In this document: positions 54,165 to 63,861 of the stretch, piece after piece
Layout of the letters: the number at the start of each line of letters is the position of its first letter
Numbering within the stretch: position 1 is the first letter of the stretch
Assembly: GCF_009758015.1 (NCBI RefSeq)
Contig: NZ_WSEL01000003.1
Location: 310,001-374,000, forward strand
Length of the DNA: 64,000 nt
Source: Ramlibacter pinisoli
GTDB taxonomy: Bacteria; Pseudomonadota; Gammaproteobacteria; Burkholderiales; Burkholderiaceae_C
Direction: 5' to 3'
Position numbers and translations under genes: made by a program
The notes under the pieces: model-generated
Databases searched by the model: none
The model's input: only the letters and a program-made list of their open reading frames with translations
Told to the model about the DNA's origin: nothing

Positions 54165-55166
54165 ATGCTCGAATCCAAGCTGCGGCCCAACCGTCGACAC
54201 ATCCTGACTGCGGCAAGCGCCCTGGGCGCCGCCGCCGTGGTTCCCGGACTTGCGCGCGCCCAGGGCGCGTGGCCCAACCGGCCGGTCACCGTGATCTGCC
54301 CCTGGGGCGCGGGCGGCGGAACCGATGCCACGGTGCGCATCATCGCCAGCCTGCTGGAAAAGGACCTGGGCCAGCCCTTCAACGTGGTGAACCGCACCGG
54401 GGGCTCGGGCGTCGTCGGCCACTCCGCGATCGCCACGGCGCCCGCCGACGGCTACACGCTGGGCATGCTGACCGTCGAGATCGCGATGATGCACTGGCAA
54501 AAGCTCACCGACCTGAGCCCGACCAGCTACACGCCGCTGGCCCTGATGAACGAAGACCCGCCGGGGATTACCGTCAACGCAGCGGCGCCGTACCAGAACG
54601 TCAAGGCGCTGGCCGATGCGATCAAGGCCTCGCCGGTGGGCAAATTCAAGGCTTCGGGCACGGGCCAGGGCGGCATCTGGCACCTGGCCCTCGTCGGCTG
54701 GCTGCAGGCCATGGGCCTCAAGCCGAACCACGTGGCCTGGGTACCGTCCAACGGCGCCGGTCCGGCGATGCAGGACCTGGCAGCCAACGGGCTCGATCTC
54801 GTCACCTGCTCGCTGCCCGAGTCGCGTGCGCTGGTCGAGGCCGGCAAGGCCAAGTCGCTGGCCATCATGGCCAACGAGCGCAACCCCGCCTTCGCGAGCG
54901 TGCCGACGCTCAAGGAGGCGATGGGCGTGGACTACTCCGTCGGCGCCTGGCGCGGTATCGCGGGCCCCAAGGGCCTGCCGGCCGACATCTCGGCCAAGCT
55001 GGTCGCGTCGCTGAAGAAGGCCAACGACTCCAAGGAGTTCCGCGACTTCATGGCCAACCGCGGCTTCGGCGTCAAGTGGGCCGACCCGGCCGGTTTCACC
55101 AGCTTCATGGCCACCTCCGATGCCGCCATGGGCGCCGCCATGAAATCCGCCGGCCTGGTGACCTGA
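54165..55166 (+). CDS. tctC: Tripartite tricarboxylate transporter binding protein (Bug family, TctC)
   Basis: A 333-residue periplasmic Bug protein. The signal peptide (RPNRRHILTAASALGAAAVV, with a twin-Arg-like start) ends near ARA-Q. The family core follows: WPNRPVTVICPWGAGGGTDA, and GGSGVVGHSAIATAPADGYT which forms the ligand loop. Bug proteins bind carboxylates such as citrate or aromatic acids with high affinity. GAGGAG precedes ATG 54165. It starts a tctC-tctB-tctA operon, so it feeds a dedicated transporter rather than being one of the many orphan Bug proteins of Burkholderiales. Confidence 0.92.
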   Translation: MLESKLRPNRRHILTAASALGAAAVVPGLARAQGAWPNRPVTVICPWGAGGGTDATVRIIASLLEKDLGQPFNVVNRTGGSGVVGHSAIATAPADGYTLGMLTVEIAMMHWQKLTDLSPTSYTPLALMNEDPPGITVNAAAPYQNVKALADAIKASPVGKFKASGTGQGGIWHLALVGWLQAMGLKPNHVAWVPSNGAGPAMQDLAANGLDLVTCSLPESRALVEAGKAKSLAIMANERNPAFASVPTLKEAMGVDYSVGAWRGIAGPKGLPADISAKLVASLKKANDSKEFRDFMANRGFGVKWADPAGFTSFMATSDAAMGAAMKSAGLVT

Positions 55167-55209
55167 AGGTGCGGCAGCTCCGCGCGGGCACGTCGCATCC
55201 CGGCAGCGC

Positions 55210-55731
55210 ATGAAGGTCTCCGACCGGGTCACCGGGGGGATCCTCGTCGGCCTGGGTATCGCCGCGGCCTGGGGCGGCTCCAAGCTGCCGCCGGTGCCCG
55301 GCCAACAGGTCGGCCCCAACGTGTTTCCGATGGTCATCGGCACTGCACTGGTGCTGTGCGGCGTGCTGATCATCCTGGGCGTCGGACGCACCTTCGAGGA
55401 AGAGGAAAAGATCGTCACGTCGGCAACGGGCGACGTGGCCGACGGCGACGCGATCGAACCGCCGCGGGGGCGCATCGAAACCTTCCTGGGTGGCGGCTGG
55501 AAGGTGCTGGTTCCACCGGCGGCGCTCTTCTTCTATTACTTCGCTTCAGAGCGGTTGGGGTTCTGGATCACCGCGCTGCTGATGATCTTCGCGCTGGCGC
55601 GCAGCCAGGGCGCGAAGTGGAAACACGCCGTGGCGCTGGCCATCTGCGCGCCGGCGCTCGTGCACCTGGTCTTCTACAAGCTGTTGCGCGTGCCACTTCC
55701 CCCCGGGCTGCTGAAATTCCCGTGGGCTTGA
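55210..55731 (+). CDS. tctB: Tripartite tricarboxylate transporter small membrane subunit TctB
   Basis: A 173-residue protein with four hydrophobic helices: ILVGLGIAAAWGGSKL, FPMVIGTALVLCGVLIILGV, VLVPPAALFFYYFASERLGF, and a last pair ending VHLVFYKLLRVPLPPGLL, the characteristic TctB ending. A charged cytoplasmic loop lies between helices 2 and 3. It partners TctA at the inner membrane. The gap to tctC is 43 bp and to tctA 21 bp. Confidence 0.9.
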   Translation: MKVSDRVTGGILVGLGIAAAWGGSKLPPVPGQQVGPNVFPMVIGTALVLCGVLIILGVGRTFEEEEKIVTSATGDVADGDAIEPPRGRIETFLGGGWKVLVPPAALFFYYFASERLGFWITALLMIFALARSQGAKWKHAVALAICAPALVHLVFYKLLRVPLPPGLLKFPWA

Positions 55732-55752
55732 GAATCGACACTGGAGAGTGAT

Positions 55753-57261
55753 GTGAACCAACTGCTCCAGGGCTTTTCCATGGTCATGCAGACCGACGTG
55801 CTGCTGACCATCCTATGCGCCTCCATCTACGGCCTGATCGTGGGCGCCCTGCCCGGCCTCTCGGCCACGATGGCAACGGCCCTGCTGGTTCCGGTGACGT
55901 TCTACATGTCGCCGATCGCGGCCGTCTCGGCCATCATCGCCGCCTCGGCGATGGCCATCTTCTCGGGCGACATCCCGGGCTGCCTGCTGCGCATTCCCGG
56001 CACGCCGGCTTCGGCCGCGTACACCGACGAGGCCTTCGCGATGACCATGAAGGGGCAGCCCGAGCTGGCCCTGGGCATCTGCCTGTGGTTCTCGGCCATC
56101 GGCGGCATCATCGGCACGATCTCGCTGATCGCGATGGCGCCGGCCCTGGCCGAGATGGCCTTCCAGTTCTCCACCTTCGAGTATTTCTGGCTCGCGCTGC
56201 TCGGGCTGATGTGCGCCACGATGGTGGCACGCTCGTCGCCCATCAAGGCGATTGCGGCCATGTTCCTGGGCCTGCTCATCACCTGCGTGGGGAACGAGAA
56301 CCCGGCCGGCACGCCGCGCTTCACTTTCGGCGTGGCCGAGCTCCTGGGCGGCATCGAGATCATCCCGGTGCTGGTGGGGGTGTTCGCCGTCTCCGAGGTG
56401 ATGCGGGCCTACAAGGCGCAGGACGTGCCCGTGCTGCCTCCGCGCAAGTTCGGCAGCATCCTCGCGGGCCAATGGGCGCTGACCAAGTCACATCCCAAGC
56501 AGCAGATCCGCGGCAACATTGTCGGCATCATCATCGGCGTGCTGCCCGGTGCCGGCGCCGACATGGCGGCCTGGATCAGCTATGCCATGTCCAAGCGCTT
56601 CTCCAAGACGCCGGAGAAGTTCGGCACCGGCCACCCCGAAGGGCTGATCGAAGCCGGCGCCAGCAACAACGCCAGCCTGGCCTCCGGATGGGTGCCGTCC
56701 CTGCTGTTCGGCATCCCAGGGGACACCATCACGGCCATCGCCATCGGCGTTCTCTACATGAAGGGCCTGAACCCCGGGCCGACGCTGTTCACGGAAAAGG
56801 CGTCGAGCATGTACGCCCTGTACATCGTCTTTATGCTGTCCAACATCATCATGATCCCGCTGGGCATCATGATGATCCGCTCGGCCCGTTACGTGCTGTA
56901 CGTGCCCCGCTCGCTCATCATGCCGCTGATCGTGCTGCTGTGCGCCGTCGGCTCCTTTGCCACCGGCAACAACCTCGCGCTGGTGTTCACCGTCGCCACC
57001 TTCGGGCTCGTGGGCTACTTCATGGACAGGAACGGCTACCCCGTGGCGGCCCTGGTGCTGGGCGCCGTCATGGGCACGATGGTCGAACAGAACTTCGTGA
57101 CGTCGCTGATCAAGTCCGATGGCAGCCTGCTGCCGTTCTTCAGCCGCCCGGTGGCGGCCGTGCTCGCCATCATGAGTTTCGCCGCGGTGCTGTGGCCGCT
57201 GGCCGTGTGGGTGCGCAAACCGCGCACCGCGGGCCTGGCACGGGCCACCCATCCGTCCTAG
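55753..57261 (+). CDS. tctA: Tripartite tricarboxylate transporter large membrane subunit TctA
   Basis: A 502-residue membrane protein with ten to twelve helices. The signature GALPGLSATMATALLVPVTF near residue 35 and its repeat GVLPGAGADMAAWISYAMSK are the inverted-repeat Gly-Pro-Gly loops of TctA; EAGASNNASLASGWVPSLLF and FGIPGDTITAIAIGVLYMKG follow. It moves the carboxylate with sodium or protons. The start is GTG 55753 (the overlapping ATG at 55751 is followed directly by a stop). It ends the tctCBA operon, 60 bp before the convergent fumC end. Confidence 0.93.
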   Translation: MNQLLQGFSMVMQTDVLLTILCASIYGLIVGALPGLSATMATALLVPVTFYMSPIAAVSAIIAASAMAIFSGDIPGCLLRIPGTPASAAYTDEAFAMTMKGQPELALGICLWFSAIGGIIGTISLIAMAPALAEMAFQFSTFEYFWLALLGLMCATMVARSSPIKAIAAMFLGLLITCVGNENPAGTPRFTFGVAELLGGIEIIPVLVGVFAVSEVMRAYKAQDVPVLPPRKFGSILAGQWALTKSHPKQQIRGNIVGIIIGVLPGAGADMAAWISYAMSKRFSKTPEKFGTGHPEGLIEAGASNNASLASGWVPSLLFGIPGDTITAIAIGVLYMKGLNPGPTLFTEKASSMYALYIVFMLSNIIMIPLGIMMIRSARYVLYVPRSLIMPLIVLLCAVGSFATGNNLALVFTVATFGLVGYFMDRNGYPVAALVLGAVMGTMVEQNFVTSLIKSDGSLLPFFSRPVAAVLAIMSFAAVLWPLAVWVRKPRTAGLARATHPS

Positions 57262-57321
57262 CCGTCCACCCGCCCGCCGCCGGGCGTCACGCGCACGACT
57301 GGTCTCGAACTGCGGCGATGG

Positions 57322-58701
57322 TCAGACCATGTCCTGCGGCCGCACCCACTTGTCGAACTCTTCGGCCGTGACGTGACCGGTCGCGAGGGCGGCCGCGCGC
57401 AGCGTCGTGCCTTCCTTGTGCGCCTTCTTGGCGATCTGGGCGGCCTTGTCGTAGCCGATGTGGGTGTTCAGGGCTGTCACCAGCATCAGGGATCGGCCCA
57501 CCAGGTCGGCGATGCGGTCGCGGTTGGGCTCGATGCCCACCGCGCAGTGGTCGTTGAAGCTGCGCATCCCGTCGGCCAGGAGGCGCGCGCTCTGCAGGAA
57601 GTTGTGGGCGATCATGGGCCGGAACACGTTCAGCTCGAAGTTGCCCGAGGCCCCGCCGATATTGATGGCCACGTCGTTGCCGAACACCTGGCAGCACAGC
57701 ATGGTCACGGCTTCGCACTGGGTCGGATTCACCTTGCCCGGCATGATGGACGAGCCCGGCTCGTTCTCCGGAATGCTGATCTCGCCGATGCCGCTGCGCG
57801 GCCCGCTGGCCAGCCAGCGGATGTCGTTCGCGATCTTGAACAGGCTGGCCGCCAGGGTCTTGAGCGCGCCGTGCGCATGCACGAGCGCATCGGCCGCGGC
57901 CATGACCTCGAACTTGTTGGGCGCGGTCACGAACGGCAGGCCGGTGAGGCGCGCGAGTTCCTGCGCGACCTTCTCCGCATACCCCGGCGGCGCGTTCAAC
58001 CCGGTGCCGACCGCCGTGCCGCCCAGCGCCAGTTCGCACAGGTGCGGCAGCGCGGCATGCAGGTGCCGGTCGGCCTGCTCGAGCTGCGCGACGTAACCCG
58101 AAAACTCCTGGCCGAGCGTCAGCGGCGTCGCATCCTGCAGGTGCGTGCGACCGATCTTCACGATGTCCTGGAAAGCCGCGCTCTTGGCCGCCAGCGTGGC
58201 CTTGAGTGCCATCAGCGACGGCATGAGCCGGTTGCGCAAGGCGTCGACGGCAGCCACGTGCATGGCCGTCGGGAACACGTCGTTGGACGACTGGCTCCGG
58301 TTGACGTCGTCATTCGGGTGGATCTGCCGCTCTTCGCCGCGCTGGCCTCCGAGCAACTCGCTTGCACGGTTGGCGAGCACCTCGTTGACGTTCATGTTGG
58401 TCTGCGTGCCCGACCCGGTCTGCCAGACCACGAGCGGGAACTCGTCCCAATGGTCGCCGGCGAGGACTTCGTCAGCGGCGGCGATGATGGCCGATGCCTT
58501 GCGGTCGTCCATGAGGCCGAGCAGGTGGTTGGCCACAGCGGACGAGCGTTTGACCTGGACCAGCGCCCGGATGATCTCGCGCGGCTGGCGCTCGCCCGAG
58601 ATGTCGAAATTCAGCAGCGAGCGCTGCGTCTGCGCGCCCCAGAGGCGCTCGGCCGGCACCTCGATCGGGCCGAAGGTGTCTTTCTCGATGCGGGTAGACA
58701 T
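57322..58701 (-). CDS. fumC: Class II fumarate hydratase FumC
   Basis: A 459-residue homotetrameric hydratase, oxygen-stable and iron-free. It starts [20 protein letters not shown], has [57 protein letters not shown], and the mobile SS loop [19 protein letters not shown] with the catalytic Ser. It interconverts fumarate and L-malate in the TCA cycle. ATG 58701 is the natural start; the long upstream open frame is spurious. The iron-sulfur fumarase lies 1.2 kb away. Confidence 0.95.
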   Translation of the reverse strand: MSTRIEKDTFGPIEVPAERLWGAQTQRSLLNFDISGERQPREIIRALVQVKRSSAVANHLLGLMDDRKASAIIAAADEVLAGDHWDEFPLVVWQTGSGTQTNMNVNEVLANRASELLGGQRGEERQIHPNDDVNRSQSSNDVFPTAMHVAAVDALRNRLMPSLMALKATLAAKSAAFQDIVKIGRTHLQDATPLTLGQEFSGYVAQLEQADRHLHAALPHLCELALGGTAVGTGLNAPPGYAEKVAQELARLTGLPFVTAPNKFEVMAAADALVHAHGALKTLAASLFKIANDIRWLASGPRSGIGEISIPENEPGSSIMPGKVNPTQCEAVTMLCCQVFGNDVAINIGGASGNFELNVFRPMIAHNFLQSARLLADGMRSFNDHCAVGIEPNRDRIADLVGRSLMLVTALNTHIGYDKAAQIAKKAHKEGTTLRAAALATGHVTAEEFDKWVRPQDMV

Positions 58702-58822
58702 GGTGGGCGGCACGTGTGACAAAAGGGGCAGCCACCGTACCAGACTCCCCTGCCCTTGTTGCTGCCGGGGTGACCGGCGCCGAAGCGGTGGCGAGCGCAA
58801 CGGCCCGGGTCTAGAGTGGCAC

Positions 58823-59794
58823 ATGGCTGCCCTGTCCGTCCGGCCCAGCCGTCGCTCTCGGGCCGCATCGCGCGCCGCGTGGACGCTCCCGCTCGCCACG
58901 GCGCAGGCCGTCGCTGTCCCGGCCATCGACGAGCCAGAACCGGACTGGACGTTGCCCGTCACCACCCCGGGCAATCCAGCCCGGCCGGGCATCGCCGAGC
59001 TGGCGGACCGGCGCGCCAGGGACCCCGCCAGGCAGCTCGCCCTGCGCAACACCGCCATCGTGGCTGGCGGCACTGCCGTCGTCGGCGCGTACGGCCTTGC
59101 CCGATGGTGGCAGGACGGGTTCGACGGCCGGTTCAAGACCACCAACGAAGGCTGGTTCAGCCAGGACACGGACTACGGCGGAGCCGACAAGCTCGGCCAC
59201 GCGTACATCAACTACGCCAACGTCCGCCTGCTCACGCCGCTGTTCCAGACCGCAGGAAACAGCCACCAGGCTTCGGTGCGACTTGCAGGCCTGACGACGG
59301 TGGGCATCTTCACGGCGGTGGAAGTGGTGGACGGCTATTCGCGCAAGTACCGGTTCAGCCCGCAGGACGCGCTCATGAACGTGGCCGGGGCGGCGTTCGG
59401 CGTGCTGATGGAGTCACGGCAGGACCTGGACGACAAGTTCGACTTCCGCTTCGCCTACCGGCCCTCGCCCGGCTCGGGCTTCGAGCCTTTCGGGGATTAC
59501 TCGGGCCAGCGCTACCTGATGGTGGCCAAGGCCGACGGGTTCGACGCCCTGCGCCGCATCCCGGTCCTGCGCTATCTCGAGTTCAGCGTGGGCTACCAGG
59601 CACGCGGATTCGAGCCGGGCGGGGAGCGCCGGCGAGACATCTACTTGGGCGTGGGGCTGAACCTGTCACGCCTGCTCGCCGACTCCGCCTACGGCGGACA
59701 GATGCACTCGACACCGGTCCAGCGTGCCACCGATCGCATGTTCGACCTGCTGCAGTTCCCGACCGCCGTGTACGCCAACAAGCGCCTCGACTGA
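58823..59794 (+). CDS. DUF2279 (YfiM-like) protein
   Basis: A 323-residue protein. After a poorly hydrophobic Arg/Ala-rich start, a membrane segment at about 78-96 ([20 protein letters not shown]) is followed by [20 protein letters not shown], then a [20 protein letters not shown] region and [13 protein letters not shown]. These are the DUF2279/YfiM hallmarks: conserved Asp-Lys-x-x-His and a Gly-rich helix. The C-terminal half continues with beta-like segments ([20 protein letters not shown]), suggesting an outer-membrane or periplasmic end. Function unknown. It sits between the two fumarase genes. Confidence 0.78.
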   Translation: MAALSVRPSRRSRAASRAAWTLPLATAQAVAVPAIDEPEPDWTLPVTTPGNPARPGIAELADRRARDPARQLALRNTAIVAGGTAVVGAYGLARWWQDGFDGRFKTTNEGWFSQDTDYGGADKLGHAYINYANVRLLTPLFQTAGNSHQASVRLAGLTTVGIFTAVEVVDGYSRKYRFSPQDALMNVAGAAFGVLMESRQDLDDKFDFRFAYRPSPGSGFEPFGDYSGQRYLMVAKADGFDALRRIPVLRYLEFSVGYQARGFEPGGERRRDIYLGVGLNLSRLLADSAYGGQMHSTPVQRATDRMFDLLQFPTAVYANKRLD

Positions 59795-59899
59795 GGCGGC
59801 CTGTGCTGGCGGCGCGCCCTCCGGCAGGCCGTTTCCGCGCAGAGGGCCGCTCAACAGCAGGTGGGATAATTGCCCCTTGCTTCCTTCATTGCGCTGCCC

Positions 59900-61453
59900 A
59901 TGACCACCACCATCCAGCAGGCCGACCTGATCGAATCCATCGCGGCCGCGCTGCAGTACATCAGCTACTACCACCCCGCCGACTACATCGCCCACCTGGC
60001 CCGTGCCTACGAGCGCGAGCAGAGCCCGGCGGCCAAGGATGCCATCGCGCAGATCCTGACCAACAGCAAGATGAGCGCCACCGGCCACCGGCCGATCTGC
60101 CAGGACACCGGCATCGTCAACGTGTTCCTGAAGGTCGGCATGGACGTGCGCTTCGCGGGGTTCACGGGCAGCCTGGAGGACGCCATCAACGAGGGCGTGC
60201 GCCGCGGCTACAACCACCCGGACAACACGCTGCGCGCCAGCGTGGTCGCGGACCCCCAGTTCGCGCGCAAGAACACCCAGGACAACACGCCTGCGGTCGT
60301 CTTCACGGAGCTGGTGCCCGGCGACAAGGTCGACATCACCGTGGCGGCCAAGGGCGGCGGCAGCGAGAACAAGAGCAAGATGGTCATGCTCAACCCGAGC
60401 GACTCCATCGTCGACTGGGTCCTCAAGACGGTGCCGACCATGGGCGCCGGCTGGTGCCCCCCAGGCATGCTGGGCATCGGCATCGGCGGCACCGCCGAGA
60501 AGGCCGTCCTGCTGGCCAAGGAAAGCCTGATGGACGACATCGACATGTACGAGCTGCAGGCCAAGGCGGCCAAGGGCGAGAAGCTGTCGCAGGTCGAGGA
60601 AATGCGGCTCGAGCTGTTCGAGAAGGTCAATGCCCTGGGCATCGGCGCGCAGGGCCTGGGCGGGCTCACGACCGTGCTGGACGTCAAGATCCGCATGTAC
60701 CCCACGCACGCCGCGAGCAAGCCGGTGGCGATGATCCCGAACTGCGCGGCCACCCGCCACGCCCACTTCGTCATGGACGGCTCCGGGCCGGTGTACCTCC
60801 CCGCTCCCAGCCTGGACCTCTGGCCGAAGGTCGAATGGGCGCCCGACACCGAGAAGAGCAAGCGGGTGAACCTCGACACCCTGACGCGCGAGGAAGTTGC
60901 CAGCTGGAAGCCCGGCGACACGCTGCTGCTGAACGGCAAGATGCTCACCGGCCGCGATGCCGCGCACAAGCGCATCCAGGACATGCTGGCCAAGGGCGAG
61001 AAGCTGCCGGTGGACTTCACCAACCGGGTCATCTACTACGTCGGCCCGGTCGACCCGGTGAAGGACGAGGCGGTGGGCCCGGCCGGTCCCACCACCGCGA
61101 CCCGCATGGACAAGTTCACCGACATGATGCTGGCCAGGACCGGCCTCATCGCCATGATCGGCAAGGCCGAGCGCGGCCCGACGGCCATCGAGGCGATCAA
61201 GCAGCACAAGTCGGCCTACCTGATGGCCGTGGGCGGTGCCGCCTATCTCGTGTCCAAGGCGATCAAGACGGCCAAGGTGGTCGGGTTCGCCGACCTCGGC
61301 ATGGAAGCCATCTACGAGTTCGACGTGGTCGACATGCCGGTGACGGTGGCCGTCGATGCCGGCGGCACCAGCGCCCACATCACCGGCCCGGCCGAGTGGA
61401 GCAAGCGCATCGCCACCGGCGAATTCAAGAAGATCCCGGTCGCCGCGGCCTGA
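59900..61453 (+). CDS. fumA: Class I fumarate hydratase ([4Fe-4S], FumA type)
   Basis: A 517-residue iron-sulfur hydratase in one chain (alpha and beta parts fused). Likely cluster ligands are the Cys in RPICQDTGIVNVF, GAGWCPPGMLG and MIPNCAATRHAHF. The beta-type C-terminal domain has LLNGKMLTGRDAAHKRIQDM and YYVGPVDPVKDEAVGPAGPT. Class I fumarases are oxygen- and iron-sensitive, and the family also includes tartrate dehydratase and mesaconase. ATG 59900 (MTTTIQQADL) is preferred to an upstream ATG at 59870. Having FumC nearby lets the cell swap enzymes with iron or redox state. Confidence 0.92.
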   Translation: MTTTIQQADLIESIAAALQYISYYHPADYIAHLARAYEREQSPAAKDAIAQILTNSKMSATGHRPICQDTGIVNVFLKVGMDVRFAGFTGSLEDAINEGVRRGYNHPDNTLRASVVADPQFARKNTQDNTPAVVFTELVPGDKVDITVAAKGGGSENKSKMVMLNPSDSIVDWVLKTVPTMGAGWCPPGMLGIGIGGTAEKAVLLAKESLMDDIDMYELQAKAAKGEKLSQVEEMRLELFEKVNALGIGAQGLGGLTTVLDVKIRMYPTHAASKPVAMIPNCAATRHAHFVMDGSGPVYLPAPSLDLWPKVEWAPDTEKSKRVNLDTLTREEVASWKPGDTLLLNGKMLTGRDAAHKRIQDMLAKGEKLPVDFTNRVIYYVGPVDPVKDEAVGPAGPTTATRMDKFTDMMLARTGLIAMIGKAERGPTAIEAIKQHKSAYLMAVGGAAYLVSKAIKTAKVVGFADLGMEAIYEFDVVDMPVTVAVDAGGTSAHITGPAEWSKRIATGEFKKIPVAAA

Positions 61454-61462
61454 GGCACCGGC

Positions 61463-62806
61463 TCAGGCGGTCGCCAGCGGCGCCGTGCCGCGGGCGTCGT
61501 CCTGCGCATCGGCGTCGGATGCGGCGAGGCGGCCGCGCGCCACGTCGACCTTGAGCAGCACCACCAGCCCACCCAGGAACAGCAGCGCCGTCGACAGGAT
61601 CGCGGCGCGCTGGTTGCCCCCGGTGGCCCAGGTGATGGCCCCGTACGACAGCGGGCCGATGATGCTGGCCAGCCGAATGGCGAACGTCCACAGGCCGAAG
61701 AACTCCGCCGCCTGGCGGCGCGGCGCGAACATGCCCGCCATCGCCCGCCCGGCCGACTGGCTGGAGCCCATGCACAGGCCGGCGATCCCGGCCGCCCACC
61801 AGAACTCGCCCTTGCTCGTGGACCAGGCTGCGATGATGCAGGTCGCCACCCAACCCACCAGCGTACTGCCCAGCGCCAGCTTGTGGCCGATGCGATCCTG
61901 CAGGTAGCCCCAGACGAAGGCGCCGGCGGCAGCGGCGAAGTTCAGCACCAACACCAGCACCATGGTCTCCTGCTGCTGGAACCCGATGACCTGTTCGGCG
62001 TAGATGGCCGCCAGTGCCACCGCGACGGCCACCCCGCCCTGGTACAGGACGGCACAGGCCATCAGCCACATGAAATCACGGTACCGGCGGGCCTGCCGGA
62101 AGGTGCGGCCGAGCTGCTGCAAGGACGCTGCCAGGCCTCCCTGGACCCGCGCCACGGGATCGGGCTGCGCGCGCTCGCGCAGCAGGCGGAAGGTGAAGAG
62201 CGAGGCGCCCCCGTACAGCACAGCGGTGAGCAGCATCGTCACGGGCACGAACTGCTCGGCCGTGATGCCGTGCTTCTGCGCCCAGAGCACGTAGGCCAGG
62301 CTCAGGCCGAGCGCCAGCATGCCCCCGAAGTAGCCGAAGCCCCAGCCCCAGCCACTCACCTTGCCCATCGCCTCCGGTCGGGCGAGCTCCGGCAGGAAGG
62401 CGGCCGTGAGCGACTCGCCGTAGCTGTAGAACGTGTTCGACAGGATGATCAGCAGCATCGCCAGTGCCACCCCACCGGGCGCAGCCAGGGACAGGGCCGC
62501 GGTGCAGGCGACACACCCCAGGGTGACCAGCGCCAGCAGGCGCTTCTTGGACGCCCGCAGGTCCGCCAGGGCGCCCAGGCTGGGCATCGTGACCATCACG
62601 ATGCCGTAGGAGATGCTCAGGGCGACCGTCCACGCGAAGGTGGCCCAGGGCGCGTTGCCTGCGATGCCACCGACGAAGTAGGCCGCGAACACCGCAGTGA
62701 TGACGACGGTGGTGTAGCCCGAGTTGGCGAAGTCGTACATCGCCCAGCCGAACACCTCGCGCTTGCGCACGCCGGGGTTCAATGCATCCTGGGGGAAGAG
62801 GGTCAT
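61463..62806 (-). CDS. MFS transporter, UMF1 (Atg22-like) family
   Basis: A 447-residue membrane protein with about twelve helices. It begins KREVFGWAMYDFANSGYTTV followed by VITAVFAAYF, the hallmark UMF1/Atg22-like N-terminus; DLRASKKRLLALVTLGCVAC and FGYFGGMLALGLSLAYVL follow. Yeast Atg22 exports vacuolar amino acids; bacterial substrates are unknown. Convergent with fumA (9 bp between stops). It is 41 bp downstream of the acidic hypothetical gene on the same strand. Confidence 0.88.
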   Translation of the reverse strand: MTLFPQDALNPGVRKREVFGWAMYDFANSGYTTVVITAVFAAYFVGGIAGNAPWATFAWTVALSISYGIVMVTMPSLGALADLRASKKRLLALVTLGCVACTAALSLAAPGGVALAMLLIILSNTFYSYGESLTAAFLPELARPEAMGKVSGWGWGFGYFGGMLALGLSLAYVLWAQKHGITAEQFVPVTMLLTAVLYGGASLFTFRLLRERAQPDPVARVQGGLAASLQQLGRTFRQARRYRDFMWLMACAVLYQGGVAVAVALAAIYAEQVIGFQQQETMVLVLVLNFAAAAGAFVWGYLQDRIGHKLALGSTLVGWVATCIIAAWSTSKGEFWWAAGIAGLCMGSSQSAGRAMAGMFAPRRQAAEFFGLWTFAIRLASIIGPLSYGAITWATGGNQRAAILSTALLFLGGLVVLLKVDVARGRLAASDADAQDDARGTAPLATA

Positions 62807-62847
62807 GTGCGGCGGATTGTGGCACCCACCGCGACGGTCGGCGAGAC

Positions 62848-63480
62848 CTAGTGCAGGTGCCGCGGCCGGCGGCCGCCGCCGTGGCTGCCCCCGCTGCCGC
62901 CGCTGCTGCCCCGCGGCGGCTTGCCGATCTCGAGCGAGCTGACCAGCGCATCAAAGCGCTGCGAGAACAGCTTGTCGATCTCGGCCACCACGCCGCCGAG
63001 TTCGGAGCCGTCGAAGTGGCGCTCCATCAGGTTCACGACGTCCTCCACCAGCAGGTCGCGCTGGACCTGCATGATGGCGGCAGGGGTGGGGCCGACGAAC
63101 AGCATGATGAAGTCGTCGCGCGACTCCGCCTCGGGCGGCTCCTCCTCCTCGTCGAAGTCGGCGTCGTAGAAGGTGACCTCGATGGCCGCGCCCTGCTCCG
63201 CCAGCTCGTTCAGGCTCATGCACATCTCGTCGAGCGACTGGCGGAAATCCTCGTCGCCGTTGATGGTCCAGCACATGGTGAGCAGGTGCTCGTGGGCGTC
63301 GAACTTGATGCCCGGCTCTTCTTCGTAGGAGCTTTCGGCGCCGTCGGCCAGCGACTTCGCGCCGGCATAGGTCCACAGGGGCTTGAGCGCCTCCTGCAGC
63401 TGCGCGTAGCTCACGTCGGCACGCAGGGGCACGTCGCCATGGACGTGGATTTCGAAGGGCGCGCTGTCGTAATTCGCCAT
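62848..63480 (-). CDS. Acidic protein of unknown function with a Gly/Arg/His tail
   Basis: A 210-residue soluble protein with no signal or membrane segment. It is strongly acidic in the middle (DADFDEEEEPPEAES), has two conserved-looking stretches (APFEIHVHGDVPLRADVSYA and MQVQRDLLVEDVVNLMERHF), and ends in a low-complexity basic tail (GSSGGSGGSHGGGRRPRHLH). I do not recognise a characterised family; it may belong to an uncharacterised Burkholderiales DUF. The UMF1 transporter gene lies downstream on the same strand. The ATG at 63480 is clear. Confidence 0.68.
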   Translation of the reverse strand: MANYDSAPFEIHVHGDVPLRADVSYAQLQEALKPLWTYAGAKSLADGAESSYEEEPGIKFDAHEHLLTMCWTINGDEDFRQSLDEMCMSLNELAEQGAAIEVTFYDADFDEEEEPPEAESRDDFIMLFVGPTPAAIMQVQRDLLVEDVVNLMERHFDGSELGGVVAEIDKLFSQRFDALVSSLEIGKPPRGSSGGSGGSHGGGRRPRHLH

Positions 63481-63861
63481 GGGTATCCGCCTATACGCTG
63501 GACCGCGCGCCCTGCCGCGGCCCTCATCCTTAGCTTTGCCGCCGTCACCACCGCGTGACCGCGCCCGACTACTGCCGGGCAGGTGCGGCGATCCTGCCGT
63601 TCAACTCCCGGCAAGCCACACCTGGCTCTCCGTAGGCATTGTCTCACGCAGGATGCGCCGGCCCGCCGGGCTGCTGAAGCAGCACTGCGAGCAGCACAGG
63701 CACCTGCCGCCGAAACGGCAGAGGCAGCCACCGAAGAGATCGTTACAGGACGCGACGGGCGTGTCTGCTTCGCGACCAAGAGACACACATCGTGTCGGTT
63801 GTCAGCGCGCATAAACGATGCCCGAGCTACCGCGCGTGATGGCTCGACGCAGGGAGATGTG
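63481..63861. other. 381-bp non-coding gap before the last gene
   Basis: No frame here looks protein-coding. The stretch 63720-63840 is visibly lower in GC than its surroundings. There is a 6-bp hairpin at 63704-63721 (CTGCCG/CGGCAG) and a possible -10 (CATAAA) near 63810. It presumably holds divergent promoters for the acidic protein and the last gene. Confidence 0.5.

Noticed and set aside
63601..63786. A 61-codon Cys-rich minus-strand frame (eight Cys in about 23 residues)
   Set aside because: It needs a GTG start without a clear ribosome site, has no recognisable neighbours for a peptide system, and could arise from local GC/GCA repeats; conservation would be needed.
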